A program made the translations under genes and the position numbers. A stretch of 64,000 nt of DNA from Terribium retamae (GTDB lineage Bacteria > Pseudomonadota > Alphaproteobacteria > Rhizobiales > Rhizobiaceae), in contig NZ_JAKREW010000007.1 of assembly GCF_022347545.1 (NCBI RefSeq), forward strand, positions 120,466 to 184,465, given 5' to 3'. The notes below the pieces were generated by a model that worked only from the letters and a program-made list of their open reading frames with translations, was not told the origin of the DNA and did no database searches. Of this stretch, positions 16,149-27,618 are shown in pieces. The stretch's first letter is position 1, and each line of letters opens with the position of its first letter.

Positions 16149-16607
16149 TCATCCCTCAATGCCTTCGCGGCCGGTCACCGTCATCATGGTGCCGGTCATG
16201 GTGGCGATCAGCTTGGCCTCGCCGTCGGCGGCGAAGGCATAGGCCTGACCGTCGGCGACGATGATGGTGCGGCCAGGCTTGGTGACAGAGCCGCGGAACA
16301 GGAAACGCTCGCCCTTGCCCGGGGCCAGGAGGTTCACCTTGAACTCTATGGTCAGCACGCCGGAATTTTCAGGCATCAGCGAATAAGCGGCGTAACCGCA
16401 GGCCGAATCCAGCGCCGTCGAAATTACGCCGGCGTGCAGGAAGCCATGCTGTTGGGTGAGTGCTGCCGAATAGGGCATCTCGATCTCGATGATGCCCGGG
16501 GTGACCAGCGTCAGCTCCGCGCCGATCGTGGCCATGGCCTGCTGGCGCGAGAACGAGGTTCGAACGCGCTCCTCATAGTTCGGGGCTGGTACGATCTTGG
16601 CTGCCAT
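16149..16607 (-). CDS. PaaI-family hotdog thioesterase
   Basis: 152 residues with the PaaI/YdiI hotdog pattern: LTQQHGFLHAGVISTALDSA holds the HGG-like His and the conserved Asp, and VLTIEFKVNLLAPGKGERF forms the central strand pair. Such enzymes hydrolyse small or aromatic acyl-CoA thioesters in the cytosol. The natural substrate is unknown. It is read in the same direction as the upstream rRNA methyltransferase, with a repeat-containing spacer of 199 bp between them. Confidence 0.85.
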   Translation of the reverse strand: MAAKIVPAPNYEERVRTSFSRQQAMATIGAELTLVTPGIIEIEMPYSAALTQQHGFLHAGVISTALDSACGYAAYSLMPENSGVLTIEFKVNLLAPGKGERFLFRGSVTKPGRTIIVADGQAYAFAADGEAKLIATMTGTMMTVTGREGIEG

Positions 16608-16654
16608 GGCGTCTGCCCCCAGGATGTCAGCGAACTGCTATCCGCTCATTGCCC

Positions 16655-16740
16655 AAAAAGCCCGTGACTTTCGGGATCATGCTATAGGCCTATCGCATGA
16701 TCTTTTCCGAAAAGTCTGCAACTTTTCGGGATCATGCTGT
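16655..16740. repeat. Dispersed palindromic repeat (GATCATGC family)
   Basis: Two nested inverted structures built from ATCATGC and its complement GCATGATC: GATCATGCTATAGGCC facing GCATGATC, and GATCTTTTCCGAAAAGT facing AACTTTTCGGGATCATGC. The same AAAAGT..ACTTTTCG..GGATCAT text recurs at 48508-48570. Non-coding repeats of this sort are common between rhizobial genes. The transcript would fold into stable hairpins that may protect mRNA ends. Confidence 0.65.
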
Positions 16741-16806
16741 AGCCGGCTTAGCGCAGAGCCGGCATCCAGGCAATGCCCATGCTGCATTGCAGCATGGGCC
16801 AGCCCG

Positions 16807-18096
16807 TCATGCAACCTTGCGCAGGGCGCAGAAATAGAAGCCGTCAGTGCCGCTTAGCGCCGGCGACAGCGAGATGCCGAATTGCGGACCGAGGCGCGCC
16901 GCGGCGTCATGACCCGGGAAACGCGCCTGCCAAAGCGCGGCATGGTCGACCGGCGCAAAACCCTTGTGGCGCGCCAGGAAGTTTGACACCTGCCCGCCGT
17001 TCTCCTCCGGAAAAACCGAACAGGTGATGTAGACGAGCAGGCCGCCAGGTTTCACGAAGCCCTTGGCCACGTCGAGGATAGCCGACTGTTCGGCCTTGCG
17101 CGTATCGAGCTGACGGCTGGTCAGTCGCCATTTGGCATCCGGCCGGCGCCGCCACGTGCCGGAGCCCGTGCACGGTGCATCGACCAGCACGATATCCATA
17201 TGACCAGTCAAAGGCGCCAATTCCTGTTCGCGCGCGACGACCTGGATGTTGCGGTTTTCGGAACGGCGCATGCGGTCGAAGATCGGCGCCAGGCGCTGCT
17301 TCTCCGCATCATGCGCGAAGACCTGGCCCTTATTCTCCATGGCCGCCGAGAGTGCCAGCGACTTGCCGCCGGCGCCGGCGCAATAATCCAGCACCTGCAT
17401 GCCGGGCTTGGCATCGGCGAGCTCCGCGGCAATCTGCGAGCCCTCGTCCTGCACCTCGAACCAGCCCTTCTGAAAGGCGGGCTCGGCCTGGACATTGGGG
17501 TGCCGGCCGTCGCCGGCGATCGGTGCGATGCGAATGCCCTGGCTGGCGAGATGCGCCGGTTCGGCGCCCGTCTCGGCGAGTTCAGCCAGCACCTTGGCAC
17601 GAGTAGCTTGCAGGGTGTTCGTGCGCAGATCGAGCGGCGGGCGGGCGGCAAGCGCTGCCCCCTCCTCCACCCAGGCCTCGCCGAAAGCTTCCTTCAACAG
17701 CGGCACACACCAGTCGGGGCTATCGGCGCGCACCTCATCCGGCGCGTCAGCCAGCTTGCGCCCGGCAACAGTCGCCAATTCGGCATTGCTCAGCAGAGGC
17801 GGTGCAAATTTGTCGCCTTCGAGCGCGGCATTCAGCGACTGTGCGGTCTGACCCCATTCCAGAAGCAGCGCGCCGAAACCGGTGGCGCGCGGCGTCTCGT
17901 CGCCCAGGAGCCAGCCAGCGCTCCGCTTACGGCGCAAGGCATCATAGACGATGTTGCCGATTGCGGCACGATCGCCACCACCGGCAAAGCGGTGTGAGAG
18001 ACCCCAGTCGCGCAGGGCATCCGCCGCCGGGCGATGCCGGCGATTGATGTCTTCCAAAACTTCGATGGCTGCCGCCAGCCTTCCGCCCAGTCGCAT
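16807..18096 (-). CDS. rsmB: RsmB/NOP2-family 16S rRNA (cytosine-C5) methyltransferase
   Basis: 429 residues from the ATG at 18096 (MRLGGRLAAAIEVLEDINRR); the longer open frame upstream is not conserved. The N-terminal NusB-like region is followed by the Rossmann methyltransferase domain: VQDEGSQIAAELADAKPGMQ, then the SAM motif DYCAGAGGKSLAL, the catalytic DAPCTGSGTWRRRPD and the second cysteine in YITCSVFPEEN. Both cysteines needed for the m5C reaction are present. The E. coli homologue modifies C967. A related family member with a different rRNA or tRNA target remains possible. Confidence 0.85.
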   Translation of the reverse strand: MRLGGRLAAAIEVLEDINRRHRPAADALRDWGLSHRFAGGGDRAAIGNIVYDALRRKRSAGWLLGDETPRATGFGALLLEWGQTAQSLNAALEGDKFAPPLLSNAELATVAGRKLADAPDEVRADSPDWCVPLLKEAFGEAWVEEGAALAARPPLDLRTNTLQATRAKVLAELAETGAEPAHLASQGIRIAPIAGDGRHPNVQAEPAFQKGWFEVQDEGSQIAAELADAKPGMQVLDYCAGAGGKSLALSAAMENKGQVFAHDAEKQRLAPIFDRMRRSENRNIQVVAREQELAPLTGHMDIVLVDAPCTGSGTWRRRPDAKWRLTSRQLDTRKAEQSAILDVAKGFVKPGGLLVYITCSVFPEENGGQVSNFLARHKGFAPVDHAALWQARFPGHDAAARLGPQFGISLSPALSGTDGFYFCALRKVA

Positions 18097-18439
18097 TCGT
18101 CCGCCGCATAGATTGATTTCGCCCCTGCTGTAATGGGCGGGGCTCGAATGCACAAGCTGTCGAGCTGAGGAGTGAATTTGACATTCGCACTCTCAGTACG
18201 AGCCAAGTGTCGAATCGAATGTGGAGTTCAGAGCTGCATTAGAAGCAAACTATTACCCAGTGACGCCTTTGATTGGGACATCCGCTCAGAAGCCTTACTC
18301 AAGCAAAAAAATAAATGTCGGAACCGGATCACTGGCGCAATATCCGCCGCTTTCAAACGCGTCAGTCAAAGATTACGCTCTGCTTGCGATTCGCGGCTCT
18401 TGCCAGGAGCTTGGCAAGGCCCTTTCGAGGAGAGGGACT
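18097..18439. other. Intergenic region between rsmB and aqpZ
   Basis: 343 bp carrying the divergent promoters. The aqpZ frame happens to stay open through most of it, but that stretch has no recognisable protein character. The strong ribosome binding site GAGGAGAGGG lies just before the aqpZ ATG. I see no RNA gene or repeat here. Confidence 0.5.
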
Positions 18440-19117
18440 ATGAAATCTTACTTGGCTGAAGTTTTAGGTACATTTCTGTTGGTTTTCATCGGCACTGCTT
18501 CTGTGGTGACCGGCGGTTTCGGCGGCGCCTTGCCGCTTGGGCAGGAAGGCATCGGCCTTGCTTTCGGCATCGGCCTTATCGCTGCCGCCTATGCGATCGG
18601 ACCGATTTCCGGCGCGCATCTTAACCCGGCGGTCACGCTGGGCGTTTTCCTGGCCGGCCGTCTGCCGGCCAAGGATGTGATCCCCTATTGGATAGCCCAG
18701 ATCATCGGTGCCATCATTGCTTCGCTGGCGCTGTGGATCATCGTTTCGGGTCAGGTCGGCGGCCACACCGGCGGCTTCGGCGCGAACGGCTGGGACGAAA
18801 CGAAATGGGGCATGAGCTCAGCGTTCCTGTGGGAGCTGATCGGCACCTTCACCTTCGTGACGGTCATTCTCGGTGTCACCAGCGGCAAACACACGACGGC
18901 TTTTGCCGGCCTGGTCATCGGCCTGACGCTTTCGGCCCTGCACTTCGCCATCATCCCGGTGACCGGAACTTCGCTTAACCCGGCCCGTTCGATCGGCCCG
19001 GCGCTGTTCACCGGCGGCGCGGCCATCAGCCAGCTCTGGCTGTTCATCGTCGCTCCGCTGCTCGGCGGCGCCATTGCCGGCATCGTCGCCAAGACCGGCA
19101 TGTTCGAGAAGGACTAA
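18440..19117 (+). CDS. aqpZ: Aquaporin Z, water channel
   Basis: 225 residues of the MIP family with six membrane spans and both half-helix motifs, HLNPAVTLG and SLNPARSIG. AqpZ-type selectivity is suggested by the Arg of the second NPAR motif and the preceding GTS. Length and the start MKSYLAEVLGTFLLVFIGTA match E. coli AqpZ. The ATG is preceded by GAGGAGAGGG. It ends 58 bp before a bidirectional terminator shared with katG. Confidence 0.96.
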   Translation: MKSYLAEVLGTFLLVFIGTASVVTGGFGGALPLGQEGIGLAFGIGLIAAAYAIGPISGAHLNPAVTLGVFLAGRLPAKDVIPYWIAQIIGAIIASLALWIIVSGQVGGHTGGFGANGWDETKWGMSSAFLWELIGTFTFVTVILGVTSGKHTTAFAGLVIGLTLSALHFAIIPVTGTSLNPARSIGPALFTGGAAISQLWLFIVAPLLGGAIAGIVAKTGMFEKD

Positions 19118-19175
19118 GCGGAACAACCCAGATACGGCACCCCAACAGGGCGCCGTACCAATCTCCCGACAACAA

Positions 19176-19207
19176 AAAACAGGCGCGGATCGCTCCGCGC
19201 CTGTTTT
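19176..19207. terminator. Bidirectional rho-independent terminator between aqpZ and katG
   Basis: Perfect 14-bp stem AAAACAGGCGCGGA / TCCGCGCCTGTTTT with a 4-nt loop, flanked by A-rich sequence on the left and TTTTGTTTTT on the right. It works as a GC-rich stem with a T-run in both directions, between two convergent genes. Confidence 0.9.
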
Positions 19208-19221
19208 GTTTTTCATCCAGC

Positions 19222-21426
<2,205 letters not shown>

Positions 21427-21635
21427 TCAAAACGAGGCCAAGTCCCTGCCATTTTGGCGAGAGACACGGCAGACTTGATGTGGAGAGAGGCTAAAATGGC
21501 TGCCTCCCTCGTGAATGGGTGGGTTGCCGAAGAGCTGCCGCCAGGCGCCCGCCGAATTGTGGAACGAAGGTAGCCTAAGGGGTCCATTCTATAAAAGCAA
21601 ATTGCCTTTTGTGTTTTTTCCGATAGGTTTTTCTT

Positions 21636-22568
21636 ATGATAAAACTCACACTGCGACAGATGCAGTATTTCGAGACGTTGGTGCAGACGCTGCACTTCGG
21701 GCGCGCAGCCGTGCTGTGCGGAATCAGCCAGCCGGCGCTGTCCGCCCAGATCGCCGACATGGAGGAAAAGCTCGGCTGCAAGCTGTTCGACCGCTCCGGC
21801 CGCAATGCGATCTTGACGCCGGAAGCGCTCACCTTGCTGCCGTTGATAACGCGCGCACTCGCCGCCGCGCGAGACGTGGAAGAGGCGGCCACGACCGGAC
21901 GCAGTGCTCTGGAAGGCCGCTTCCGGCTTGGCATCATCCCGACAGTGGCACCCTATCTGCTACCTTCGATCCTGCCGCAACTGCGGCAGCGCTATCCCGA
22001 ATTGCGGCTCGAATTGCGCGAGGCGGTGACAGACACACTGGCCGAGGAAACCGCGCTCGGCAGTCTGGACGCCTTCATCGCGGCGCTGCCGCTCGACCAG
22101 CCGGGGCTGACGGCCGAAGCCTTGTTCGAGGACCGCTTCTTCCTGGCGGTGCCGCGGGCGGAGCCCGACCTCGTGGCACCGCCCGTGCCGCCGGAAAGCC
22201 CGGTGCTGGAAAGGCTGATGCTGCTCGAGGAAGGTCATTGCCTGCGCGAGCAGGCGCTGCAGCTCTGCGGCAGCGTGCGGCCGACCGCCATGGCGAATTA
22301 CGGCGCGACCAGTCTGACCACGCTGCTGCAGATGGTCGGGCACGGCTTTGGTGTGACGCTTGTGCCTGAAATGGCGGTAGCGCCGACCGCGGCGCTGCCC
22401 GACCTTCGCGTCGTACCTTTCGCCGAACCGATGCCCTCGCGCATCGTCGCGCTGGCCTGGCGCCGCAACGGGCACCGTCAGGCCGAGTGCAAGGCACTGG
22501 CCGAGATGTTGAAAGGCGTGCCGGCCGCGCCGGCACACGCCCTGGCCCCCAACACTCTCGTCAAATAA
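21636..22568 (+). CDS. oxyR: Hydrogen-peroxide-sensing LysR-type regulator OxyR
   Basis: 310 residues. The N-terminal LysR helix-turn-helix (LRQMQYFETLVQTLHFGRAA, ISQPALSAQIADMEEKLGCK) is followed by the effector domain. In that domain C202 and C211, in HCLREQALQLC, have the same nine-residue spacing and context as the redox pair C199/C208 of E. coli OxyR, so disulphide sensing is expected. It is divergent from katG, its likely target. The 3' end overlaps the RidA-family gene on the other strand by 8 bp. Confidence 0.93.
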   Translation: MIKLTLRQMQYFETLVQTLHFGRAAVLCGISQPALSAQIADMEEKLGCKLFDRSGRNAILTPEALTLLPLITRALAAARDVEEAATTGRSALEGRFRLGIIPTVAPYLLPSILPQLRQRYPELRLELREAVTDTLAEETALGSLDAFIAALPLDQPGLTAEALFEDRFFLAVPRAEPDLVAPPVPPESPVLERLMLLEEGHCLREQALQLCGSVRPTAMANYGATSLTTLLQMVGHGFGVTLVPEMAVAPTAALPDLRVVPFAEPMPSRIVALAWRRNGHRQAECKALAEMLKGVPAAPAHALAPNTLVK

Positions 22569-22953
22569 CCGCTATCGCGTCGACTTCGATGAGATAGCCT
22601 GGGGACATGACCGCCACCCCGACGATCACATTCGCCGGCTTGTGATCCCCAAACAGCGAAATCTGCGCTTCCTCAATGATCGGAACGTGTTCATCACGGT
22701 CATAGTCGACGATGTAGATCGTGATCTTGCAGACCTGCTCGGGCCGCGCGCCTGCCGCTCGCAGCGCTCGGCCGAGATTGCTGAATGTCAGCCGCGCTTG
22801 CGCGGCAAAATCACCATGGCCGACGAGCTTGCCGTCTCGGCCTTCGGGCTGCTGACCCGAGACGAAGACCATCCTGGACCCCGTCGCGACAACAACCTGT
22901 GTGTACATCTCCGGAACCGGCAGATCATCCGGGTTGATGAATTCGAGCGCCAT
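22561..22953 (-). CDS. RidA/YjgF-family protein
   Basis: 130 residues with the RidA pattern: VVATGSRMVFVSGQQPEGRD, then NLGRALRAAGARPEQVCKIT and the final block SPGYLIEVDAIAVI with the usual Glu. RidA proteins hydrolyse reactive enamine/imine intermediates; the canonical Arg before VxVxxLP is not evident, so this is probably an Rid subfamily other than archetypal RidA. It lies downstream of ornithine cyclodeaminase, an enzyme that passes through imines, so a clean-up role in arginine catabolism is plausible. The start was taken at the MALEF codon. Confidence 0.85.
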   Translation of the reverse strand: MALEFINPDDLPVPEMYTQVVVATGSRMVFVSGQQPEGRDGKLVGHGDFAAQARLTFSNLGRALRAAGARPEQVCKITIYIVDYDRDEHVPIIEEAQISLFGDHKPANVIVGVAVMSPGYLIEVDAIAVI

Positions 22954-22982
22954 CAGCAATCTCCTGTTTCTTCCCGCTGAAA

Positions 22983-24041
22983 CTAGGCGATTACGCCCTC
23001 CTTCGCACTGGCCCTGAGCAGCATGCCGAAGAGGTCACGCGGTTCGTCGGGATCGGCAAGCAGGTCGAGTTCCTCATAGAGGCCGGTGGCCTGTAGCTGG
23101 TCGCGCACATAACGCAGCGCCGAGAAGTCCTCGGTGGCAAAGCCGACCGAATCGAACAGCGTGATCTGCTTGTCGCTGGTGCGCCCCGCAGCCTTGCCCG
23201 TCATCACCTGCCACAGCTCTGTCACCGGATGATCGCCATCCAGCTGCTGGATCTCGCCCTCGATGCGCGTCTGCGGCGGGAACTCAACGAAGATGTCGGA
23301 GCGCAGCAGGATGTCGCGATGAAGCTCCGTCTTGCCTGGACAGTCGCCGCCGACCGCGTTGATGTGCACGCCCGAGCCGACCATGTTGTCGGTCAGGATC
23401 GTCGCATACTGCTTGTCGGCCGTCACCGTGGTGATGACCTCAGCCCCCTCTACCGCTTCCTGGCCGGAGGCGCAGATGGTGATGTCGAAGCCCATCCCGG
23501 CGAGGTTCTTGGCGCAACGCCGCGAGGCCGACGGATCGATGTCGTAGAGCCGCAGCCTGTCGATGCCGGTGATGGCCTTGAAGGCGATGGCCTGGAACTC
23601 CGACTGCGCGCCATTGCCGATGATGGTCATGGTGCGGGCACCCTTCGGCGCCAGGTACTTGGCAACGAGCGCCGAGGTGGCTGCGGTGCGCAACGCCGTC
23701 AGGATGGTCATTTCGGTGAGCAGCATCGGATAGCCCGAGCCGACATCGGCCAGAACACCAAAAGCGGTCACCGTCTGCAGGCCCTCGCGCGTGTTCTTCG
23801 GGTGGCCGTTGACATATTTGAAGCCGTAGAGATGGCCATCGCTGGTCGGCATCAGCTCGATGACGCCGTCATGGCTGTGCGAGGCGACGCGCGGCGTCTT
23901 GTCGAACAGTTCCCAGCGGCGGAAGTCTTCCTCGATATAGGTGGCAAGCTCGGTCAGGAAGCGCTCGACGCCGATGGCAAGCACCAGCTTCATCATGGAA
24001 TCGACGCTCACGAACGGAACGATGTTCAGTTTAGCCTGCAT
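22983..24041 (-). CDS. ocd: Ornithine cyclodeaminase
   Basis: 352 residues of the ornithine cyclodeaminase/mu-crystallin family. It converts L-ornithine to L-proline and ammonia using NAD+. The NAD-binding loop is TIIGNGAQSEFQAIAF, and the catalytic region has GVHINAVGGDCPGKTELHRD with the conserved Asp. The N-terminal substrate-binding stretch is GVIELMPTSDGHLYGFKYVN. It follows the arginase gene after 2 bp, so the pair turns arginine into urea, ornithine and then proline. Confidence 0.93.
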   Translation of the reverse strand: MQAKLNIVPFVSVDSMMKLVLAIGVERFLTELATYIEEDFRRWELFDKTPRVASHSHDGVIELMPTSDGHLYGFKYVNGHPKNTREGLQTVTAFGVLADVGSGYPMLLTEMTILTALRTAATSALVAKYLAPKGARTMTIIGNGAQSEFQAIAFKAITGIDRLRLYDIDPSASRRCAKNLAGMGFDITICASGQEAVEGAEVITTVTADKQYATILTDNMVGSGVHINAVGGDCPGKTELHRDILLRSDIFVEFPPQTRIEGEIQQLDGDHPVTELWQVMTGKAAGRTSDKQITLFDSVGFATEDFSALRYVRDQLQATGLYEELDLLADPDEPRDLFGMLLRASAKEGVIA

Positions 24042-24043
24042 GA

Positions 24044-24964
24044 TCAGAAGCTCCTCGTTGGACGGTCCATGATACGGCGACCCATCAGGCTGGCCGTTAG
24101 GTCGACCATCAAGGTGGCGGTGCGGCCGCGCTCATCGAGGAAGGGATTGAGCTCGACGAGATCGAGGCTGGTGACCAGGCCGCTGTCGGACAGCATCTCC
24201 ATGACCAGATGCGCCTCGCGCAAGGTCGCGCCACCCGGCACCGTGGTGCCGACTGCCGGGGCGATCGACGGGTCGAGGAAATCGACGTCGAGGCTGACAT
24301 GCAGAAGGCCGTTCTCCTGCGCGACACGCGCGAGGAAGGCGCGCAGCAAGGGCGCGATGCCATGTTCATCGATGGCGCGCATATCGTGCACGGTCACGCC
24401 GGCTTCGTTGAGCGCCTGGCGCTCGGCTGTGTCCACGCTGCGCAGACCAAGCGTGCATACGCGCGTCGGGTCGACCCGCACGGGAAGGTCGGGGAAGACG
24501 CCGGCAAAACCCGGCAGGCCGCAGGCATAGGCAAGCGGTACGCCATGCAGATTGCCGCTGCCTGTGGTGTCGAGCGTGTGGAAATCGGGATGTGCGTCAA
24601 GCCAGAGGACAAACAGCGGACGGCCGGTCTCGGCGGCGCGACGGGCAACGCCAGCCAGCGTGCCGGCGGAGATGGCATGATCGCCACCGAGGAAGATCGG
24701 CATGGCGTCCTTGCTGGCCTGATAGGCTGCCTCGGCGATGGCAGCCGTCCATGCGACAATCTCCGGCAGCTTCTTCAGCGCTGCATTGCCGTGGGCGATC
24801 GACCGTGCCTCGGCCGGCTGCACCGTGCCAAGATCCTCGACCTGGTGCCCAAGCTCGGTCAAGGCCGGGACGAGTCCGGCAGTGCGGAGCGCACTCGGTC
24901 CCATCTCGCATCCGAGGCGGCCGGCGCCATCCTGCTCCGGCGCACCCAATATCCTGCAACGCAT
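24044..24964 (-). CDS. rocF: Arginase
   Basis: 306 residues of the ureohydrolase family. All metal-binding motifs are seen: GGDHAISAGT, DAHPDFHT and SLDVDFLDP. The start RILGAPEQDGAGRLGCEMGP is typical of arginase rather than agmatinase. It hydrolyses arginine to ornithine and urea, using two Mn2+. It is divergent from an Lrp-type regulator, which suggests induction by arginine or ornithine, as in other rhizobia and Agrobacterium. Confidence 0.94.
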   Translation of the reverse strand: MRCRILGAPEQDGAGRLGCEMGPSALRTAGLVPALTELGHQVEDLGTVQPAEARSIAHGNAALKKLPEIVAWTAAIAEAAYQASKDAMPIFLGGDHAISAGTLAGVARRAAETGRPLFVLWLDAHPDFHTLDTTGSGNLHGVPLAYACGLPGFAGVFPDLPVRVDPTRVCTLGLRSVDTAERQALNEAGVTVHDMRAIDEHGIAPLLRAFLARVAQENGLLHVSLDVDFLDPSIAPAVGTTVPGGATLREAHLVMEMLSDSGLVTSLDLVELNPFLDERGRTATLMVDLTASLMGRRIMDRPTRSF

Positions 24965-25105
24965 GATGTTCCTTCCCTGTCTATTGCTGCTGAGTTAAGC
25001 CCAATCGACTGGCGGAATGAACAAACTGATTTGGCAGATATCGTCCATTGCCTTATCATTACGGCGATATTGAATGCCATTATGGTCAATCACGGATATT
25101 CCGGC

Positions 25106-25543
25106 ATGGATTCACTCGACGAGAAACTGGTGACCCTGCTGAGGCATGACGGCCGCCGCTCCATCTCCGATCTCGCCGTTGATCTCGGTGTGTCGCGTGC
25201 GACGGTGCGCGCCCGCATCGAACGGCTGGAGCGGCAGGGTGAGATCCTCGGCTATACCGTGATCCTACGGGCGGACGCGCTCGAACAGCGCGTGCGCGGC
25301 ATCATGATGATCGAAGTCGAAGGCCATGCTGCCGACCGTGTGGTGCGAGCGCTGGGCGGCTTCCCCGAAATCTCGGCCATTCACACCACCAATGGCCGCT
25401 GGGATCTTGTCGTCGAATTGAACACGGAAACGCTGACGCAACTCGATGCCGTGCTGCGCAAGGTACGGCTCATTCCAGCCATCACCGGTTCCGAAACGAC
25501 GCTGCTGCTCGCGACGCCGCGCTCGACGCGGGCGCGGCTTTAG
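25106..25543 (+). CDS. Lrp/AsnC-family regulator of the arginase-ocd cluster
   Basis: 145 residues from the ATG at 25106; an in-frame ATG at 25082 is also possible and neither has a clear ribosome binding site. The helix-turn-helix is GRRSISDLAVDLGVSRATVR and the C-terminal RAM effector domain runs from ILGYTVILRADALEQRVRGI to the end. It is transcribed away from rocF. Divergent Lrp-type genes next to amino-acid catabolic operons usually activate them in response to the substrate; this role is inferred from position. Confidence 0.87.
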   Translation: MDSLDEKLVTLLRHDGRRSISDLAVDLGVSRATVRARIERLERQGEILGYTVILRADALEQRVRGIMMIEVEGHAADRVVRALGGFPEISAIHTTNGRWDLVVELNTETLTQLDAVLRKVRLIPAITGSETTLLLATPRSTRARL

Positions 25544-25551
25544 GACGGAGG

Positions 25552-25736
25552 TGCGTCCTTCGAGGCTCGCCCGCATGGTATTTTGTCTGCATTTTCACCG
25601 CTCGGCGGGCTCGCACCTCAGGATGAGGTAGGTTGTGCAAGGCCTCTTCGTGCTGAAAACGGTCCAGCATGAGAGGAGCGCGCCCCAACCTCCCTCATCC
25701 TGAGGTGCTCGCGAAGCGAGCCTCGAAGGACGCATG
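25552..25736. repeat. Dispersed inverted repeat of the CGTCCTTCGAGGCTCGC family
   Basis: The unit opens GCGTCCTTCGAGGCTCGC and closes with CGAAGCGAGCCTCGAAGGACGC, about 185 bp apart, with CTCAGGATGAGG and CTCATCCTGAGG inside. The same words recur at 54855-55182. This is a high-copy intergenic repeat family of rhizobia. Part of the 3' end of the Lrp gene abuts it. Confidence 0.75.
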
Positions 25737-25771
25737 GAAACAAGCCTTGCCGACGCAAAAGGACGTGCGTG

Positions 25772-27520
25772 CTAAAGCCCCAATTCCTCGACCATGGCGT
25801 CGCGCATGACGAACTTCTGCGCCTTGCCGGTCACCGTCATCGGCAAGCTGTCCTTGAAGCGGATATAGCGCGGCACCTTGTAGTGCGAGATCTGGCCGGC
25901 GCAGAAAGCCTTCACGTCTTCCTCGCTCATCGTCTCGCCCGGCTTCAGCACGATCCAGGCGGCGATCTCCTCGCCATATTTGGCGTCCGGCACACCGAAC
26001 ACCTGCACTTCCTTGACCTTTGGGTGCCGGTAGAGGAACTCCTCGACCTCGCGCGGATAGACATTCTCGCCCCCACGGATGACCATGTCCTTCACCCGAC
26101 CAACAATGTTGCAGAAACCTTGCTCGTCGATGGTGGCGAGATCGCCCGTATGCATCCAGCCGTCCGCGTCGATCGCCTCGTCGGTCTTTTCCTGGTCCTC
26201 CCAGTAACCCTTCATCACCGAATAGCCACGTGTGCACAACTCACCGCGTTCGCCAACCGGCACGGTCGCGCCCTCGGCATCCACCACCTTAACCTCGACA
26301 TGCGGGTGGATGCGCCCGACCGTCGAAACGCGCTTTTCGAGCGGGTCGTCGACGCCGCTCTGAAAGGAGACGGGACTGGTTTCGGTCATGCCATAGGCGA
26401 TCGTCACCTCCGACATGTTCATCAGCGCGATGACCTTCTTCATCACCTCGATCGGGCAAGGCGAGCCGGCCATGATGCCGGTGCGCAGCGACGACAGGTC
26501 GAAGCTCTTGAAATCGGGATGATCGAGCATGGCGACGAACATGGTCGGCACACCGTAGAGCCCGGTGCAACGCTCGTCGGATATCGCCTTCAGCGTCACG
26601 CCGGGATCGAAGCCCTCACCCGGGAAAACCATAGTGGCCCCCTTCGACACGCAGCCCATCGAACCCATCGACATGCCGAAGCAGTGATAGAAGGGCACGG
26701 GAATGCAAAGCCGGTCCTTCGAGGTCAACCGGATGGCGGCCGTGACGAAATTGCCGTTGTTGACGATGTTGGCATGCGTCAGCGTGGCGCCTTTCGGCGC
26801 ACCGGTGGTGCCACTGGTGAACTGGATGTTGATGGCATCGTCGGGCGTCAGGGTCGCGCTGATGCGATCGAGCGCTGCGCGATCCGTACCCGCGCCCATG
26901 GCAAGCACGTCGCCGAAATTGAACATGCCGAGCGACACCTCCTCGCCCATGCGGATGACCGTTTTCAGCGCCGGCAATTTCTTGGCAACGAGTTTGCCAG
27001 GTTCGGCGCTATCGATCTCGGGCGCCAGCGCGCGGATCATGCCGAGATAGTCGGAGGTCTTGAACTGCGCCGCCGTGACCAGCGCCTTGCAGCCGACCTT
27101 GTTCAGCGCATATTCGAGTTCGGCGAGCCGGTAGGCCGGATTGATGTTGACGAGGATAAGGCCGACGCGTGCGGTGGCGTATTGCGTCACCAGCCACTCC
27201 CAGCGGTTCGGCGACCAGATACCGACGCGGTCGCCCTTCACCAGCCCAAGTTTGGTCAGCCCTGCGGCGAAGTCGTCGACCGCGCTCGCCAGTTCGTCCC
27301 AGGAAAAGCGCTTGTCCTGGCTGGAGAATACCGCCGCGTCGCGTGGCCCATGAGCGCGGACCGTGTCGGCCAGCAGTTGCGGAATGGTCTTGTCGAGCAG
27401 TGGTGGCAGGCGCTCGCCTGAGACATGCGACAGCCCCTCCTTCGGGGCAATGAAGACGGCACCCGCCCGAACACTATTCGACGGTCGCGTGCCTTTCAGT
27501 TCGTCCGGATTGATCGCCAT
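25772..27520 (-). CDS. Acyl-CoA synthetase (AMP-forming)
   Basis: 582 residues from the ATG at 27520, preceded by AGGAGGAGG. The adenylate-forming motifs are [15 protein letters not shown] near the middle, [20 protein letters not shown] and the C-terminal lid with [11 protein letters not shown], whose Lys is catalytic. It activates a fatty or other carboxylic acid to its CoA ester. Closest in style to medium/long-chain fatty-acid ligases of rhizobia; the chain-length preference is unknown. The open frame continues another 278 codons upstream into the his genes, but this is not coding. Confidence 0.9.
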   Translation of the reverse strand: MAINPDELKGTRPSNSVRAGAVFIAPKEGLSHVSGERLPPLLDKTIPQLLADTVRAHGPRDAAVFSSQDKRFSWDELASAVDDFAAGLTKLGLVKGDRVGIWSPNRWEWLVTQYATARVGLILVNINPAYRLAELEYALNKVGCKALVTAAQFKTSDYLGMIRALAPEIDSAEPGKLVAKKLPALKTVIRMGEEVSLGMFNFGDVLAMGAGTDRAALDRISATLTPDDAINIQFTSGTTGAPKGATLTHANIVNNGNFVTAAIRLTSKDRLCIPVPFYHCFGMSMGSMGCVSKGATMVFPGEGFDPGVTLKAISDERCTGLYGVPTMFVAMLDHPDFKSFDLSSLRTGIMAGSPCPIEVMKKVIALMNMSEVTIAYGMTETSPVSFQSGVDDPLEKRVSTVGRIHPHVEVKVVDAEGATVPVGERGELCTRGYSVMKGYWEDQEKTDEAIDADGWMHTGDLATIDEQGFCNIVGRVKDMVIRGGENVYPREVEEFLYRHPKVKEVQVFGVPDAKYGEEIAAWIVLKPGETMSEEDVKAFCAGQISHYKVPRYIRFKDSLPMTVTGKAQKFVMRDAMVEELGL

Positions 27521-27618
27521 GGCCTCCTCCTGCGCTAGCAACAGAAGGCTATCAGCCGGCCACCGATCCGAAAATAAGGCCAAAAGTCTGATGGTATAAG
27601 TGGTGAACGAGCAAGTGT

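Noticed and set aside
16624..16806. Possible small RNA gene because of strong hairpins
   Set aside because: The hairpins are explained by the palindromic repeat, and no promoter or terminator could be seen.
18221..18439. 73-codon N-terminal extension of aqpZ
   Set aside because: Aquaporins start at MKSYLAEVLGT-like text and a good ribosome binding site lies just before that ATG.
25769..27421. 550-codon plus-strand frame opposite the acyl-CoA synthetase gene
   Set aside because: Antisense shadow of a complete adenylate-forming enzyme; the translation has no family resemblance.
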